Source of the DNA: F1-60-MAGs149 sp037133755
GTDB lineage: Bacteria > Actinomycetota > Thermoleophilia > Gaiellales > F1-60-MAGs149
Length of the DNA: 64,000 nucleotides
NCBI GenBank assembly: GCA_037133755.1
Contig: JBAXNN010000003.1
Span: forward strand, 124,001 to 188,000
Direction of reading: 5' to 3'
The notes under the pieces were generated by a model. The model was not told where the DNA came from and ran no database searches. It saw only the letters and a program-made list of their open reading frames with translations. Of this stretch, positions 41,407 through 49,207 are shown one piece after another. Made by a program: the position numbers and the translations under genes. Positions within the stretch are counted from its first letter, which is position 1. Every line of letters starts with the position of its first letter.

Positions 41407-42083
41407 CGCTGTCGCTCGTCGCGGCGGATCCGGCGACGGGAGAAGTTGGGGTTGCGATCACGTCGTCGAGCCCGGCCGTGGCCGCCCGCTGTGCCCACGT
41501 GCGCGCCGGCGTGGGAGCGGTTGCCACGCAGAACGTCACCGACCCGCGGCTCGGGCCGGCGCTGCTCGATCGACTTGCCGCTGGCGCCTCGCCCGAGGAC
41601 GCGCTGCGCGCGCTCGTGGCGGAGCAGCCGCCGCAGCTGATCGCCTTTCGTCAGCTGACGGCCGTCACGCCCGACGGGCGCACCGCGATCTTCTCCGGGG
41701 ATCATGCGCTCGGCGTGGTGGGGGAGCATCAGGGCAATGCGGTCGTGTCGGCCGGCAATCTGCTGGCGGCAACCGACGTGCCGATGATCGCCGCCGCTGC
41801 GTGCGAGACCGCGCGGGGTCCGTTGGCTGCGCGTCTGCTCGCGGGGCTCAACGCGGGCATCGCGGCGGGCGGTGAGGCTGGCCCGGTGCACTCGGCGGGA
41901 CTGCTCGTGGCACGCGACGTGGCCTGGGCGGTCACCGACCTGCGCGTCGACTGGGCCGACGAGGACCCGGTTGGCGAGCTCAACGCCCTGTGGGAGCGCT
42001 GGGAGCCCGAGCTCGACGGCTACGTCACGCGCGCACTTCAGCCCGGCGCAGCCCCATCGTTCGGCGTGCCGGGCGACGAGTAG
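41403..42083 (+). CDS. DUF1028 Ntn-hydrolase-like protein
   Basis: A 226-residue protein of the DUF1028 family (N-terminal-nucleophile-hydrolase fold). It begins VTLSLVAADPATGEVGVAITSSSPAVAARCAHVRAGVGAVATQN, the family signature, with a Thr at position 2 that could become the nucleophile after removal of the initiator. Later GNLLAATDVPMIAAAACE is also typical. The GTG start overlaps the RidA stop (GTGA). RidA/DUF1028 pairs occur in other amine or uric-acid/imine contexts; the precise reaction is unknown. Confidence 0.85.
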   Translation: MTLSLVAADPATGEVGVAITSSSPAVAARCAHVRAGVGAVATQNVTDPRLGPALLDRLAAGASPEDALRALVAEQPPQLIAFRQLTAVTPDGRTAIFSGDHALGVVGEHQGNAVVSAGNLLAATDVPMIAAAACETARGPLAARLLAGLNAGIAAGGEAGPVHSAGLLVARDVAWAVTDLRVDWADEDPVGELNALWERWEPELDGYVTRALQPGAAPSFGVPGDE

Positions 42084-42098
42084 ACGCCGTCAGCGCAG

Positions 42099-42146
42099 TC
42101 CGGTTTCAACCGTCGGGACAAACGTCGCGGTATCGTTGAAACCGGA
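42099..42146. promoter_or_regulatory. 12-bp inverted repeat between DUF1028 and TolB-like genes
   Basis: TCCGGTTTCAAC (42099-42110) and GTTGAAACCGGA (42135-42146) are exact complements with a 24-nt spacer. It follows the DUF1028 stop by 15 nt and precedes the next ATG by 26 nt. It could be a hairpin terminator without a U tract, an mRNA 5' structure, or a protein-binding site. Confidence 0.6.
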
Positions 42147-42172
42147 ACTTCACCGTAGGAGGTAGTCCACCT

Positions 42173-43213
42173 ATGAGCAGACGTCTGCTTCTTCTCATCG
42201 CGGCGCTTGGCGCGCTGCTCGCCCTGCCGGCCCTCGCCGGCGCCTCGATCGTCTACCAGACGTCTGCTGGGTCAGGCGCGAATCGCGCGATCTTCATGGC
42301 CGACGACGACGGCGCGAATGTCGTCAAGCTGCCTGCCACCGGACAGTTCGCCGTTGTCTCGCCCAACGGTGCCACGGTCGCGTACTCGAAGGTCATCAGC
42401 AACAAGACCGGCGCCTCCCAGCTGCACTTCCTGACGGTCGCCACGGGCGCCGATCTCAACACCGGTCTCTCGTGCGGCGGACCCGTCTGGGCACCGAATT
42501 CCTCGACCGTCGCGTGCACCACGACGCAGACCACGGGCGCCGTCAAGGGCATCGGCCTCAGCACGGTCACGACGTCGGGCGCCGCCTCGGTGATCGTCCC
42601 GTCGGTCGGGTTCCAGGTCAACGGCTACAGCTTCTCGCCCGATAGCGCCAGGATCGTGTGGGGTCAGACGCCGTTTGGCATCTCTGACGTCAACTCGGTG
42701 CTGCGCTGCCTGCCCATCAACGGCGACGGTGCAGTGACGAAGCTCGGCAAGGGCTCGCAGCCCGTGTGGGGCCCGAGCAAGATCGCGTTCGTCCGCACGT
42801 CCCATGCGGTCGTCGGCGGCGCGGCGTTCCCGCGCTCGCAGATCTGGACGCTCGACCCGACTGCCGGCGCCTCGTCCGCCAAGGCGCTCACCGCGTACGC
42901 GGCCAAGGGCTTCGTCGAGGGTCCGGTGCCGCTGCGCTGGACGCCTGACGGCACGAAGATCGTTGGCGGGCTCTTCGGGCAGGACTACGGACAGCCGATC
43001 TACGTGACGGCGAACGGTAAGATCCATCAGTTCGGGCCGAGCAACGCCGCCGTGTTCGGTGTCTCGGCCGACGGCACGCAGGCTCTGGTCTCCACCAATC
43101 TGCTTGGCGGCGGCAAGCAGCCGCTCTATGCCTCGCCGCTCGGCAAGGTGTCGAGCTCGCTTCTGCTGAAGGACGCAGAGGAGCCTTCGGCGACCGCCAA
43201 CTGGCAGCCGTAA
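42173..43213 (+). CDS. secreted TolB-like beta-propeller protein
   Basis: A 346-residue exported protein: signal peptide MSRRLLLLIAALGALLALPALAGA, then repeated WD/TolB-like blades (FMADDDGANVVKLPATGQFAVVSPNGATVAYSK; YSFSPDSARIVWGQ; PLRWTPDGTKIVGGLFG; FGVSADGTQALVSTN). The SPD(G/S)xxIVWG motifs are TolB-propeller style. AGGAGGTAGTCCACCT before the ATG is a strong ribosome binding site. It is paralogous to the next gene. Function unknown; likely periplasmic or cell-wall protein. Confidence 0.8.
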   Translation: MSRRLLLLIAALGALLALPALAGASIVYQTSAGSGANRAIFMADDDGANVVKLPATGQFAVVSPNGATVAYSKVISNKTGASQLHFLTVATGADLNTGLSCGGPVWAPNSSTVACTTTQTTGAVKGIGLSTVTTSGAASVIVPSVGFQVNGYSFSPDSARIVWGQTPFGISDVNSVLRCLPINGDGAVTKLGKGSQPVWGPSKIAFVRTSHAVVGGAAFPRSQIWTLDPTAGASSAKALTAYAAKGFVEGPVPLRWTPDGTKIVGGLFGQDYGQPIYVTANGKIHQFGPSNAAVFGVSADGTQALVSTNLLGGGKQPLYASPLGKVSSSLLLKDAEEPSATANWQP

Positions 43214-43221
43214 TCGTCTCG

Positions 43222-43286
43222 GGCAGGGAGCCGGCCGCGCGCCGGCTCCCTGCCACGACAAACCCGACACGCGCAGGCGTGTCGGG
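43222..43286 (+). terminator. tandem hairpins between the two TolB-like genes
   Basis: Hairpin 1 pairs GGCAGGGAGCCGGC (43222-43235) with GCCGGCTCCCTGCC (43241-43254), loop CGCGC. Hairpin 2 pairs CCCGACACGC (43263-43272) with GCGTGTCGGG (43277-43286), loop GCAG. Neither has a U tract but both are perfect; together they likely end or pause the first transcript. Confidence 0.65.
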
Positions 43287-43322
43287 TGGCGTACGCTGAG
43301 GCTCCCCCCTCGAGGAGCAGCC

Positions 43323-44381
43323 ATGCAGCCCCGCTACGTCGCCGTTCTCGCCGTTACCACTCTTGCGCTGCTCGCGTGGGCCTCGACGGCCAGCGCCACG
43401 ATCGCGTACCAGTCATCGAGCGGCGCGCGTCTGATGATCGCCAGTAATCAGGCGACGGGCGCCACGCGTCTGGGCGCCAGCGGCAGCAGCCCACTGATCT
43501 CGCCGGACGGCACACGCGTCGCGTACCTCGGCGGCACGATGGCTCGTCCGCAACTGCGCATCCGCACCATTGCGACGGGCGCGGAGGTCGTTGTGGCAGC
43601 GACACCCGGCACGTCGATCGGGCAGGGCATCAACTGGGCCCCGGACTCGGCGCACCTGACGATGCCGACGGAGTCGGCAACGGCGCAGGGCTACATCACG
43701 GGCGCGGGGCTGGACATCGTCAACGCGGCCACGGGTGCCGTCACCGTCGTGCTGGCACCCAAGGGTCACGACCTGGGTGGCTTCTCGTGGGCGCCGTCCG
43801 CCGATCGCCTCGTGTACGCGAGCCAGGGCTACGGCAGCACCTACGGCGACTGCACGATGCGCATCGTCGGGCTCGATGGTGCGACGGTCGCGTCGCTGGG
43901 TGCCGGCGCGAGCCCGCTCTGGGGGCCGTCTCGGATTGCCTTCCAGCGGTACACGAACGTGCGCTGGCACGGCATGCAGGTGCAGCATGCGCAGTTGTGG
44001 ACGATCGATCCGAACGGTCCGGGCACGCCCACGCAGCTGACCCACTACACGAGCGTCGGCATGATCTACGGGCCCTTCGCCACGCTGTGGTCGCCCGATG
44101 GGAAGACGCTCTACGGCGGCATCGGCGGCGAGGATGTCTCGATGCCGGGGCGCTTCAACGCCACGACCGGTCGCTACACGCGGCTTCGCGACGGCAACGG
44201 CAAGGCGCTCTACGACGCTGCGCCGATCGCGGTGTCCGCCGACGGCACGACGCTCCTGCTCGACACGGGCGAGATGAGCGGCTCGCCGGTCTACAAGACG
44301 ATGCCGTCGCGCGACGGTGCAGTGCGGGTGTTTCTCAAGCACGCGTACAACCTGACCGTGCAGCCGTCGTGGCAGCCGTGA
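43323..44381 (+). CDS. secreted TolB-like beta-propeller protein, paralogue
   Basis: A 352-residue protein with signal peptide MQPRYVAVLAVTTLALLAWASTASA and the same blade series as its neighbour (LISPDGTRVAYLGGT; INWAPDSAHLTMPT; FSWAPSADRLVYASQG; TLWSPDGKTLYGGIGGE; AVSADGTTLLLDTG). It ends LTVQPSWQP, like ATANWQP in the paralogue, so the two arose by tandem duplication. GAGGAGCAGCC precedes the ATG. Probably extracytoplasmic; function unknown. Confidence 0.8.
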   Translation: MQPRYVAVLAVTTLALLAWASTASATIAYQSSSGARLMIASNQATGATRLGASGSSPLISPDGTRVAYLGGTMARPQLRIRTIATGAEVVVAATPGTSIGQGINWAPDSAHLTMPTESATAQGYITGAGLDIVNAATGAVTVVLAPKGHDLGGFSWAPSADRLVYASQGYGSTYGDCTMRIVGLDGATVASLGAGASPLWGPSRIAFQRYTNVRWHGMQVQHAQLWTIDPNGPGTPTQLTHYTSVGMIYGPFATLWSPDGKTLYGGIGGEDVSMPGRFNATTGRYTRLRDGNGKALYDAAPIAVSADGTTLLLDTGEMSGSPVYKTMPSRDGAVRVFLKHAYNLTVQPSWQP

Positions 44382-44385
44382 GACG

Positions 44386-44877
44386 CTAGAGCAGGTAGTA
44401 GCCGACGCCGCGTTGGATCGGCCATTCCATGCCGGCCTCGCGCTCGACGGCGGTGGCGTACCACCGGCGTGCGAGTTCTTCGTCGCCGGCATCGGTCGCC
44501 TCGTGCGCCACGTCGTACATGGCGTCGGCGTCGCCGAGCTGTGCGGCGCGCAGCATCAAATCACTGCTGAAGGCGTGGGCATGGCGCAGGCGCGCGATCC
44601 GCGCCAGGCGCGTGAGTGCGGGCACTGCGCCCTGGGTGAGCGCCTCCTCCATCAGCGCCCAGCTCTGGTCGGGATCGTGCGCCTCGAGGAGTGCGGCGAA
44701 CCCGTGTAGACCGGTCGGGTGGGGGACGCCGATGCAGGCCTCGAAGCGCTCGTGGGCGGTGCGCTGGTCGTTGAGATGCAGCGAGGCAATGCCGAGCAGT
44801 GCGAGCGCGTCGCCGTCGCCCTGCTCTGCACTGCTCTGCAGCTGCGGATCGTTGACGATTTCGAGGGGGGTGGTCAG
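44386..44877 (-). CDS. Sel1/TPR-like repeat protein, start uncertain
   Basis: A helical, Ala-rich protein of about 163 residues with Sel1-like repeats (ALLGIASLHLNDQRTAHERFEACIG; MLRAAQLGDADAMYDVAHEATDAGDEELARRWYATAVE). It is a relative of the protein at 38413. The start is odd: AAGGAG sits 6 nt before a CTG at 44877 (LTTPLEIV), but no ATG/GTG/TTG is placed well; GTG at 44925 and ATG at 44964 are in frame but without ribosome binding sites. The region further upstream is AT-rich with TATTAC as a possible -10. Function unknown. Confidence 0.65.
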   Translation of the reverse strand: MTTPLEIVNDPQLQSSAEQGDGDALALLGIASLHLNDQRTAHERFEACIGVPHPTGLHGFAALLEAHDPDQSWALMEEALTQGAVPALTRLARIARLRHAHAFSSDLMLRAAQLGDADAMYDVAHEATDAGDEELARRWYATAVEREAGMEWPIQRGVGYYLL

Positions 44878-45106
44878 CGTGGACTCCTTGACGGTGCGGT
44901 GGTCACCACGGGTGTCGTTTCGCACGTCAATTCGATTACGCGACCAGCGTAATAGAAATGACACATTGGCGATGCACGGTGACCGTGCTGTGATCGCTGG
45001 AATAGGCAGGCTCAGTGATGGTCAAGGGCGGTCGTCAGGCGCCGCCGCAGATACTCTCGCTGATCGCTGACCAAATTGTCAGTCTCGCGCGGCTAGGATG
45101 CTTGCC

Positions 45107-45610
45107 ATGACGACCTCGTCGCATCACGTCCTGCGCAGCCTCACCGTCCTGATCGTGCTTGCGACTGCGCTCGCTTTGCCAGCGCTCGCCTCGGCCGAAA
45201 CGACTAAGCAGGCCACGGCCGCCATGAAGATCAACGGCAAGCAGGTCTCCGCTGCCGCCTGGGCGCGCCACCTCGTCGTCGAGTTCCTGACGATCCTCCA
45301 ACAGGATGATCCGGTGCCAGCACTCACGACGTACCTCGATCCGGCGTTTCAGATCCAGCGTGCCAACGGCACGCGCGAAGACAAGGCGTCGTATCTGGCC
45401 AACCCCGCGCACTTCGGCGACTTTGAGGTCTCCGGCTACCGCGTGACGCGCAACGCCACCGTCATCGTGGCGACGTTCAGCGTCGCCGCCAAGGAGACGG
45501 TTGACGGCGTGGTCTACAAGAAGACGCCCGCCCCGCGGATCGGCACGTGGCTGTTCTCCAAGGGCGCGTGGCGGCTGATCTCGTACGGCAACTTCAACGC
45601 GCCGAACTGA
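45107..45610 (+). CDS. secreted NTF2-like protein
   Basis: A 167-residue exported protein: signal peptide MTTSSHHVLRSLTVLIVLATALALPALASA, then KQATAAMKINGKQVSAAAWARHLVVEFLTILQQDDPVPALTTYLDPAFQIQRANG and GTWLFSKGAWRLISYGNFN, an NTF2/DUF4440-like cone domain of the kind found in extracytoplasmic ligand-binding proteins. The start at 45107 follows TAGGAT by 7 nt; an ATG at 45098 is less likely. Not linked to an obvious operon partner. Confidence 0.7.
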   Translation: MTTSSHHVLRSLTVLIVLATALALPALASAETTKQATAAMKINGKQVSAAAWARHLVVEFLTILQQDDPVPALTTYLDPAFQIQRANGTREDKASYLANPAHFGDFEVSGYRVTRNATVIVATFSVAAKETVDGVVYKKTPAPRIGTWLFSKGAWRLISYGNFNAPN

Positions 45611-45685
45611 GTCCGCAGGGCAGCGGACGGCGCAGGCCAGCGAGGCGACTGGTCGGCACGGGTCCGCGATGACGCACGCTGGGCA

Positions 45686-46105
45686 CTACCGCGTACCCGC
45701 GAAAGCGGAGTCGCCCTGATCGGCGTACGCAAACGCCGCCACACAGAGCTCTGCGGTCGCCGGATTCGTGGCGAGCGGGATATTGTGCACGTCACACACC
45801 TTCATCAGCGCCTGGATATCGGGATCGTGCGGGTGCGCCGTCAGCGGATCGCGGAGGAAGACGACGAGGTCGAGCTGCTCCTCGGCGACGAGGGCACCGA
45901 TCTGCAGATCGCCACCGAGCGGGCCCGACATCAGGCAGTGGACGTTGAGATCGAAGTGCTCGTTGAGCTGGCCGCCGGTGGTGGCCGTCGCGACGAGGCG
46001 ACTGCGGCGGAGGGTTACGACGTGGCGCTCGACCAGCTCGAGCATGGCGGTCTTGGCGCCATCATGCGCGACCAGCGCAATACGATGGGGGCTTCGTTGT
46101 GTCAT
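45686..46105 (-). CDS. mgsA: methylglyoxal synthase
   Basis: A 139-residue enzyme matching MgsA along its whole length: IALVAHDGAKTAMLELV at the N-terminus (phosphate-binding), then TATTGGQL, MSGPLGGDLQIGA, the catalytic Asp/His region VVFLRDPLTAHPHDPDIQALMKVCDVHNIPLATNPATAEL. It converts dihydroxyacetone phosphate to methylglyoxal and phosphate, a bypass of lower glycolysis. The ATG at 46105 is preceded 6 nt upstream by TACGTT, suggesting a leaderless transcript. The C-terminal tail is short. Confidence 0.95.
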   Translation of the reverse strand: MTQRSPHRIALVAHDGAKTAMLELVERHVVTLRRSRLVATATTGGQLNEHFDLNVHCLMSGPLGGDLQIGALVAEEQLDLVVFLRDPLTAHPHDPDIQALMKVCDVHNIPLATNPATAELCVAAFAYADQGDSAFAGTR

Positions 46106-46185
46106 GACCCCAACGTACGTGCACGACGGGCGAATTCCCCGCGCGTCTCCGCATCGAAACCGGATCCGCACCGAAACCTCGCCGA

Positions 46186-46221
46186 GCCGCGTCCGACGGC
46201 GCTGGGCACGTCGGACGCGGC
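46186..46221 (-). terminator. hairpin after secreted-protein gene
   Basis: GCCGCGTCCGAC (46186-46197) pairs exactly with GTCGGACGCGGC (46210-46221) around a 12-nt loop. It begins 14 nt past the stop of the minus-strand gene at 46235. No U tract follows, so termination efficiency is uncertain. Confidence 0.6.
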
Positions 46222-46234
46222 AGGGTGATGCGGT

Positions 46235-47227
46235 CTAGCGGATCGCGATGCGGTCCCAGCTCGACCAGTCGGTGCCGTCAGAGAAACGGACCTGGACGAA
46301 CTTCGCATCGGCCGGTGCGTTGCGGACCGACAGCGTGTTCTGGAAGTCCAGCGTCTTCGACGCCTTGCGGATGCGGACCTGGACCTGATCGGCCGAGCCG
46401 TCCATCCGCAGGACGACGCGGCTACCGCGGCGGACTGCCGTGGTGGTGATGTCGTCAAGGGTGATCTCATCGACACCAGCTGCCAGGCCGGCGGTCGGTG
46501 CCGGCCCCGGCGTCGGCGCGGGGGCCGGTGCCGGACCGACCACTGGGGCAGCCGGAGGCGCGATCACGTACGGATCGCGATGGCCGGGCACCTCGATCTC
46601 GAGGCAGTCGGCCTGAATGTTCGTCAGCAGCGGCCAGGCGAAGGCCCAGTTCATCTCGGTCGCGGTGTTTGCCACGCGGGTGACCGATGTCAGGGCACCG
46701 TTGACGCCATCCAGCGTCAGCGAGCCGATGCGTTCGTGATTGGCCGTGTCGAGGCCGGAGACAACGCGGGTCCACTGGTAGCGGTACTGATCGTGGAACT
46801 CGCTGCGCCCCATGTACGTCCAGCCGTCGCCGACGGGCGGCGTCCAGCGCGACGTCGTGAAGGCGTTCTCGAGGTGCGACGGACCGACGATGTCGCGTGC
46901 CGAGATGGCAATGTCCATCGTGCCGGTTGCGCACGAGCCATTCGCCTGGCCGATGCCGAAGCTGACGTAGATGTTGCCGCGCTCGGGTGCCTGGAAGAAG
47001 TCCAGCTGGAGTGCGACGGTCTTGGCGCGATTGTCGAACGTCGCCGACACCGAATCAACGTCGTTGGGGTTGAAGCCGCCGTAGAAGCTCGGATTCGTAT
47101 CGCGTGCGAACTCGCCGCTGATCGTCCAGTCGCCCGAATAGGCCTGGGCACCGGTTGCGCCGGCCAGCGATGCGAGCGCGGCGGCGCCGATGACGGCTCC
47201 GCGCAGGTGCTTTCGTGCCTTGAACAT
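46235..47227 (-). CDS. secreted protein with Pro-rich linker
   Basis: A 330-residue exported protein: signal peptide MFKARKHLRGAVIGAAALASLAGATGAQA, an N-terminal beta domain of about 200 residues (SGDWTISGEFARDTNPSFYGG...), a Pro/Ala linker (PAPAPAPTPGPAPTAG) and a C-terminal beta domain ending FSDGTDWSSWDRIAIR. The end resembles a carbohydrate- or phosphate-binding fold seen in surface proteins. The ATG at 47227 is chosen because AGGAGG lies 6 nt before it; another ATG at 47233 overlaps that site. Function unknown. Confidence 0.75.
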   Translation of the reverse strand: MFKARKHLRGAVIGAAALASLAGATGAQAYSGDWTISGEFARDTNPSFYGGFNPNDVDSVSATFDNRAKTVALQLDFFQAPERGNIYVSFGIGQANGSCATGTMDIAISARDIVGPSHLENAFTTSRWTPPVGDGWTYMGRSEFHDQYRYQWTRVVSGLDTANHERIGSLTLDGVNGALTSVTRVANTATEMNWAFAWPLLTNIQADCLEIEVPGHRDPYVIAPPAAPVVGPAPAPAPTPGPAPTAGLAAGVDEITLDDITTTAVRRGSRVVLRMDGSADQVQVRIRKASKTLDFQNTLSVRNAPADAKFVQVRFSDGTDWSSWDRIAIR

Positions 47228-47354
47228 GCTCATCCTCCTGAAGGGACCACGGATGGGAAGTGACCCATCTGTCTCGGCTGACGCGGCGTGCCTGTGGTTC
47301 TGACGCGGGCAGGTTGATGGATGTTCCGTACTGGCATGATGTACGCTCCCGTCC

Positions 47355-48197
47355 ATGGGACGCTTTCGGCTCGGAATCCGCATGGCAGGCGCCTCGTGGC
47401 GTGTCGTGCGCAAGGAGAAGAGCCTGATCGCCTTCCCGCTGCTGTCGGCGGCCTTCGGTATCGGCTACGCGCTGCTCGTCATGCTGCCGCTCGGCCTGAT
47501 TGGCTTCATCGCCCTCGGTGACAGCGCAATCGCGGGCTGGGTGCTGCTCGCGATCGGCCTCTTCGGGATGAACATCGGCGCCTCGTTCTTCGGCGTTGCC
47601 GCCGCGGCCAACGCGTCGCGCGTGCTCGACGGCCAAGACCCGACGCTCGGCACGGGAATCGGCGTCGCATGGTCGCGCAAGGGCGTGATCATCAAGTGGG
47701 GGCTCGTCTCGGCGACCGTCGGCGTCGTGCTGCAGATGGTTGCCGACCGTGCGGGTGGACTCGGCGGCGTGCTGATCCAGGCGATCGGTGGCGCGGCGTG
47801 GAGCATCGCCAGCTTCTTCGTTCTGCCGATCCTCGCGCTCGAGGGACTCGGGCCGTTTGACGCGCTCAAGAGGTCGCTGTCCGTGGTTCGCGCCCACTGG
47901 GGCGAGTCGCTCGTCGGCGGTGCCACGGTGGGCCTCGTGACGGGACTGATCTCGCTGGCTGGTATCGGCGTCGGCGTCCTCGGCGTGCTCGCCGGCGTCA
48001 ATACCTCGTGGGTGGCTGGCGTGCCGCTGATCGTGATTGGCCTGATCCTGTTCTTCGTCGGTGTGACGGTGGGTTCCGTTCTACGCGCGGTCTTCACGGT
48101 CGTCGTCTTCCGCTACGCGACCGAGAACCTCGTCGCCGAGGGCTTCCCGGCCGAGGACCTCGAGCAGGTCTTCCGCGCGAAGAACCGCCGCCACTAG
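47355..48197 (+). CDS. DUF6159-like integral membrane protein
   Basis: A 280-residue protein with about six hydrophobic segments in two halves (AFPLLSAAFGIGYALLVMLPLGLIGFIALG; AGWVLLAIGLFGMNIGASFFGVAAAANA; IGVGVLGVLAGV; LIVIGLILFFVGVTVGSVLRAVFTVVVFRYA), with GTGIGVAWSRKG between. This is the DUF6159-type arrangement known from actinobacteria. The start at 47355 follows TACGCT by 7 nt. Function unknown; perhaps envelope-related. Confidence 0.72.
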   Translation: MGRFRLGIRMAGASWRVVRKEKSLIAFPLLSAAFGIGYALLVMLPLGLIGFIALGDSAIAGWVLLAIGLFGMNIGASFFGVAAAANASRVLDGQDPTLGTGIGVAWSRKGVIIKWGLVSATVGVVLQMVADRAGGLGGVLIQAIGGAAWSIASFFVLPILALEGLGPFDALKRSLSVVRAHWGESLVGGATVGLVTGLISLAGIGVGVLGVLAGVNTSWVAGVPLIVIGLILFFVGVTVGSVLRAVFTVVVFRYATENLVAEGFPAEDLEQVFRAKNRRH

Positions 48198-48204
48198 CGG
48201 CCAC

Positions 48205-48240
48205 TCTCAGGCCGTTCTCAGACCCTCAGGTTTCTCTCAG
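48205..48240 (+). promoter_or_regulatory. TCTCAG direct repeats, response-regulator-type operator
   Basis: TCTCAG occurs at 48205, 48216 and 48235 and CCTCAG at 48224, forming two pairs with an 11-nt period each (48205/48216 and 48224/48235). Such 11-bp-spaced direct repeats fit OmpR/PhoB-type response regulators. They stand upstream of the repeat-protein gene at 48307, with a CATCGT -10-like hexamer following at 48250. No two-component genes are in the window. Confidence 0.6.
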
Positions 48241-48306
48241 GGCGAACGTGCATCGTCCGGTCTGCGGGAGTTGATCCCGCCTTCAACCCGACGAGAGAGA
48301 ACCATC

Positions 48307-48888
48307 ATGAATCGCACGTTCATCGCCCTCACCGCCGCCGTCGCCGCCCTCGCGCTGCCGGCAGCTTCGCTTGCCCAGTCCGCCACCTCGGGCTCGACGA
48401 GCACCACGATGACGGCCCCGGCCGACGCCGGTCACCGTCATCACCCGCCCTTCGACGCCATCGCCAAGGAGCTTGGTCTCGACGTCGCCACGGTCAAGGC
48501 CGCCTTCCAAGCGAACCGCCCCGCGCCAGGCGAGCGCCCGACTGACGCACAGCGCGCTGCTGTCGCGGCCGCGCTTGGCACCACCTCCGCCAAGCTCGAC
48601 GCGATCATGAAGGAGTACGCGCCGCAGGGTGGCCACCGCGGCCCCAAGGCTCCGATCGCCCAGATCGCCAAGGAGCTTGGTCTCAGCCAGGCTTCGGTCA
48701 AGGCGGCCTTTGAGGCCAATCGCCCGGCGCCCGGCACGCGGCCGACGGAGGCCAACAAGAACGGCCTTGCCGCCTCGCTCGGCATCACGCGGGCCCAGCT
48801 CGACGCCCTGATGGACGAGTACCGCCCCGCTGGCCCGCCGCCGGCCGATGCGCCCGCCTCGTCGGGTGGCAGCACCACCAACAGCTAG
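48307..48888 (+). CDS. secreted protein with two 54-residue helical repeats
   Basis: A 193-residue exported protein with signal peptide MNRTFIALTAAVAALALPAASLAQ. It contains two tandem copies of a segment that reads IAKELGL(D/S)xA(T/S)VKAAF(Q/E)ANRPAPGxRPT... and ends KLDAIMKEY / QLDALMDEY, a motif of YckD- or clp-like actinobacterial surface proteins. The tail is Pro/Ser-rich. A set of TCTCAG direct repeats upstream suggests control by a response regulator. Function unknown. CGAGAGAGAACC precedes the ATG. Confidence 0.75.
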   Translation: MNRTFIALTAAVAALALPAASLAQSATSGSTSTTMTAPADAGHRHHPPFDAIAKELGLDVATVKAAFQANRPAPGERPTDAQRAAVAAALGTTSAKLDAIMKEYAPQGGHRGPKAPIAQIAKELGLSQASVKAAFEANRPAPGTRPTEANKNGLAASLGITRAQLDALMDEYRPAGPPPADAPASSGGSTTNS

Positions 48889-48947
48889 ACGACAACCGGG
48901 ACGGGCGCCCCGACAATCGCGCCCGGCACGACCTCCTGAAGCACGAA

Positions 48948-48975
48948 AACGGCCCCCGGGAAACCGGGGGCCGTT
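48948..48975. terminator. bidirectional hairpin terminator
   Basis: AACGGCCCCCGG and CCGGGGGCCGTT pair perfectly around a GAAA loop. On the minus strand the stem is followed by TTCGTGC after a run of four Ts, suiting the tRNA gene; on the plus strand it follows the secreted-protein gene by 60 nt. Confidence 0.82.
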
Positions 48976-48982
48976 CGCACAA

Positions 48983-49066
<84 letters not shown>

Positions 49067-49147
49067 GTGCGTGCGGGATCGTAGACGAACCCGGCCGTCG
49101 GACGCGCTGGCATGGCCACGGAGAAGCCGATGGTCGAGTCGGACTTG

Positions 49148-49193
49148 CGAACAGGTGTTCGATGTGCAACAGTGTGACACGAACACCCGTTCG
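49148..49193 (+). promoter_or_regulatory. two SOS (LexA) boxes upstream of lexA
   Basis: CGAACAGGTGTTCG at 49148-49161 and CGAACACCCGTTCG at 49180-49193 are perfect CGAAC-n4-GTTCG sites, the Gram-positive/actinobacterial LexA consensus. They lie 32 nt apart and end 14 nt before the lexA start, so lexA is autoregulated by a double operator. Confidence 0.93.
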
Positions 49194-49207
49194 ACTGGAG
49201 GCCAACC

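Noticed and set aside
41403..44381. Calling the TolB-like pair part of a Tol-Pal system.
   Set aside because: No TolQRA or Pal genes are present and the domains are short secreted propellers; Tol-Pal also belongs to outer-membrane bacteria.
48205..48240. Treating the TCTCAG repeats as part of a terminator of the DUF6159 gene.
   Set aside because: They are direct, not inverted, repeats with an 11-nt period and cannot form a stem.
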